Assembly: GCA_030037185.1 (NCBI GenBank) | Contig: JASHRR010000717.1 | Coordinates: 1-6,418, forward strand | Direction: 5' to 3' | Origin: Xanthobacteraceae bacterium | GTDB taxonomy: Bacteria > Pseudomonadota > Alphaproteobacteria > Rhizobiales > Xanthobacteraceae | Length of the DNA stretch: 6,418 bases | Shown here: one piece after another, positions 5,145 to 6,418 of the stretch | Layout of the letters: each line of letters begins with the position of its first letter | Position numbering within the stretch: position 1 is the stretch's first letter | The notes under the pieces: generated by a model | What the model was told of the DNA's origin: nothing | Databases searched by the model: none | What the model saw: the letters and a program-made list of their open reading frames with translations, nothing else | Position numbers and translations under genes: made by a program

Positions 5145-6122
5145 ATGAGCAAACCGTTCGTGCTGGCACATCTCTCAGACCCGCATCTCGGGCCGCTGCC
5201 GCGGCCGCAGGTGCGAGAACTCGCCTCAAAGCGCCTGGTCGGCTACATCAATTGGCGGCGCGGTCGACACCGCCTTCATCGCCGCGATGCTCTTGATGCG
5301 ATCACCCGCGACCTTCACGCCACCCAACCCGACCACGTGGCCGTCACTGGCGATCTCGTCAACATCGCCCTCCCGGCCGAGTTCGACCACGCGCGTCGGT
5401 GGCTCGAAACTCTGGGGCGGCCGGCCGATGTGAGCGTGGTGCCGGGCAACCACGACGCCTATGTGGCGGCTGCGGTGCTTCACCGCGACCGGCACTGGTC
5501 ACCCTACATGGAAAGTGACGGCGTGCCTTGCCGTGCGGGCAAGGCTGAGGTGTCGAGGGATTTCAATGGTGAGGTGACATCAACCCCCGTTTCCGGCCTC
5601 ATGCAGGCGACGCTGTTTCCGTATCTGCGCCGGCGGGGGCCGGTGGCCCTGGTCGGCGTCTCGACAGCGGTCGCGACCCTGCCGTTCCTGGCCACCGGCG
5701 AGGTCGGCGCGCAACAGATCGCGGGCGTCGCCAAGATGCTGGCTGAGCTGCGAAAAGAGGGCGTGTTCCGGGTCGTTATGATTCATCATCCGCCGCTGCC
5801 CTCCGGGCGCCACAAGTGCCTGATTGACGCCGCGGCATTCCAGCGCATGCTCGCAGTGGTGGGAGCTGAACTCGTCATCCACGGCCACGATCACGCGCAT
5901 TCGCTGGTGTGGATTGCCGGCGACGGAAGCCGGGTACCGGTGATCGGGGTCCCGTCAGCATCAGCATCGGTGAGCACCAAGAAGCGCGCCGGCGCCTATA
6001 ACCTTTATTTGGTCAGCGGCGGCCGCGGCGCCTGGACGTGCGAAGTGGTATCGCGCGGCTTGCGACCGTCAGGCGCGGTCGCCGAACTCAATCGCTTCGC
6101 ACTGTCCGGGTCCGGCGCATAA
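5145..6122 (+). CDS. Calcineurin-like metallophosphoesterase
   Basis: This 325-residue predicted cytosolic protein has the full set of metal ligands of the superfamily in order: D-x-H at Asp12/His14 (LSDPHLG), G-D at Asp70 (VTGDLVN), G-N-H-D at 101-104, His-His at 214-215 (HHPP), and G-H-x-H-x-H at 247-252 (GHDHAH). These bind two metal ions and hydrolyse phosphomonoesters or diesters. The arrangement resembles class III cyclic-nucleotide phosphodiesterases (CpdA) and glycerophosphodiesterases (GpdQ), but the substrate cannot be fixed from sequence. ATG 5145 puts the first motif at residue 12, as usual; the ribosome binding site is weak. Residues about 128-157 look like an insertion relative to the homologues I remember, and its DNA contains a short hairpin (CCTTGCC 5526-5532 / GGCAAGG 5538-5544). 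The gene stands between mbfA (195-base gap) and the convergent isomerase gene; nothing ties it to iron export. Confidence 0.92.
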   Translation: MSKPFVLAHLSDPHLGPLPRPQVRELASKRLVGYINWRRGRHRLHRRDALDAITRDLHATQPDHVAVTGDLVNIALPAEFDHARRWLETLGRPADVSVVPGNHDAYVAAAVLHRDRHWSPYMESDGVPCRAGKAEVSRDFNGEVTSTPVSGLMQATLFPYLRRRGPVALVGVSTAVATLPFLATGEVGAQQIAGVAKMLAELRKEGVFRVVMIHHPPLPSGRHKCLIDAAAFQRMLAVVGAELVIHGHDHAHSLVWIAGDGSRVPVIGVPSASASVSTKKRAGAYNLYLVSGGRGAWTCEVVSRGLRPSGAVAELNRFALSGSGA

Positions 6123-6218
6123 CACGTCCGGCCATCGACCCCGCCGGGCGGCCGCGCACGGGCACGTCAGGCGGCAGTTGGCCAGTGCCTACCGAGCGAC
6201 GTTCAAAGGCAAGCGTTG

Positions 6219-6256
6219 CCCGTCGATCGCGGCCGCACCCTGTCGGGATCGACGGG
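6219..6256. terminator. Inverted repeat between convergent genes
   Basis: CCCGTCGATC (6219-6228) and GATCGACGGG (6247-6256) are perfect 10-bp arms around an 18-base loop. They lie between the phosphoesterase stop (6122) and the isomerase stop (6292-6294 on the minus strand). There is no T-run, so an intrinsic terminator is not proven; a shared 3' stem-loop is the likeliest role. A direct repeat GGCCGCACC occurs at 6231-6239 and 6278-6286. Nothing else is evident in 6123-6291. Confidence 0.4.
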
Positions 6257-6291
6257 AAAGCCGAAGCTATGGGGCCGGGCCGCACCGTGCC

Positions 6292-6418
6292 TCACCCGGC
6301 ACCGATCCCGTAGGGCTTCGCCCAACCAAGCCCGTCCTCGGTGCGCCGGCGCGGCCGGTACTCGCAGCCCACGAACCCGGCATAATCGCGCCGATCGAGC
6401 ATGTCGAAGATCGCCGGA
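6292..6418 (-). CDS. hyi: Hydroxypyruvate isomerase-family protein, C-terminal end (gene cut by window)
   Basis: Reading the minus strand from the window edge gives an open frame of 41 residues ending at TGA (6294-6292). It includes AIFDMLDRRDYAGFVGCEYR followed by Pro, Arg-rich residues, then TEDGLGWAKPYGIGAG. The G-C-E-Y-x-P motif followed by T-E-x-G-L-x-W is characteristic of the C-terminus of Hyi/OtnI-type TIM-barrel isomerases. Its glutamate is a catalytic metal-binding residue in that family. The enzyme interconverts hydroxypyruvate and tartronate semialdehyde in glyoxylate metabolism, or acts on related sugar acids. Start, N-terminus and neighbours lie outside the window. A related sugar-acid isomerase of the same superfamily (OtnI) is the main alternative. 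Confidence 0.85.
   Translation of the reverse strand, partial: PAIFDMLDRRDYAGFVGCEYRPRRRTEDGLGWAKPYGIGAG

Noticed and set aside
1..6418. CRISPR array, insertion sequence, tRNA or rRNA
   Set aside because: I saw no regularly spaced direct repeats, no transposase motifs or terminal repeats, and no tRNA T-arm-like sequence in a cloverleaf context.

Overview
This window looks like a chromosomal segment of a high-GC alphaproteobacterium, most likely Hyphomicrobiales of the Bradyrhizobium/Rhodopseudomonas/Xanthobacteraceae type. The basis is the GC-rich third positions, the full-length fused ferritin-like/VIT1 iron exporter (MbfA), which is typical of this order, and general resemblance of the housekeeping proteins. 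That assignment is inference, because no rRNA or other phylogenetic marker is present.

Layout. Bases 1-336 (+) hold the C-terminal part of a GNAT acetyltransferase. A convergent gap (337-500) follows. Then comes a minus-strand two-gene unit: a ParA/MinD-type ATPase (934-1827, GTG start) and an overlapping 147-residue helical protein with a basic tail (501-944). Next is a gene-free stretch with hairpins (1828-2109), then a second, complete GNAT acetyltransferase on the minus strand (2110-2619). Its start codon abuts a perfect 26-bp palindrome. The divergent region 2620-2820 carries further copies of the same half-site and leads into a small plus-strand gene of unknown function (2821-3027). A minus-strand NUDIX hydrolase (3141-3632) faces it.

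From 3633 to 3992 there is no gene I can confirm. This stretch is AT-richer than its surroundings and contains a textbook plus-strand intrinsic terminator (3866-3899) with no obvious gene in front of it. It is followed by mbfA (3993-4949, +), a gap with a perfect inverted repeat, and a calcineurin-like metallophosphoesterase (5145-6122, +). At the right edge is the C-terminal end of a hydroxypyruvate-isomerase-family protein on the minus strand (6292-6418). It is cut by the window and has no start codon inside it.

How the genes relate. Most are stand-alone housekeeping or accessory genes (two acetyltransferases, a NUDIX hydrolase, a phosphoesterase, a sugar-acid isomerase). The only clear operon is the ParA ATPase plus its overlapping partner, which has the layout of a partition or cargo-positioning pair. 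MbfA would export ferrous iron and protect against iron and peroxide stress. The points most worth a second look are the ParA partner protein, the palindrome and half-site cluster in front of the GNAT gene, and the orphan terminator upstream of mbfA. I found no CRISPR array, insertion sequence, tRNA or rRNA.
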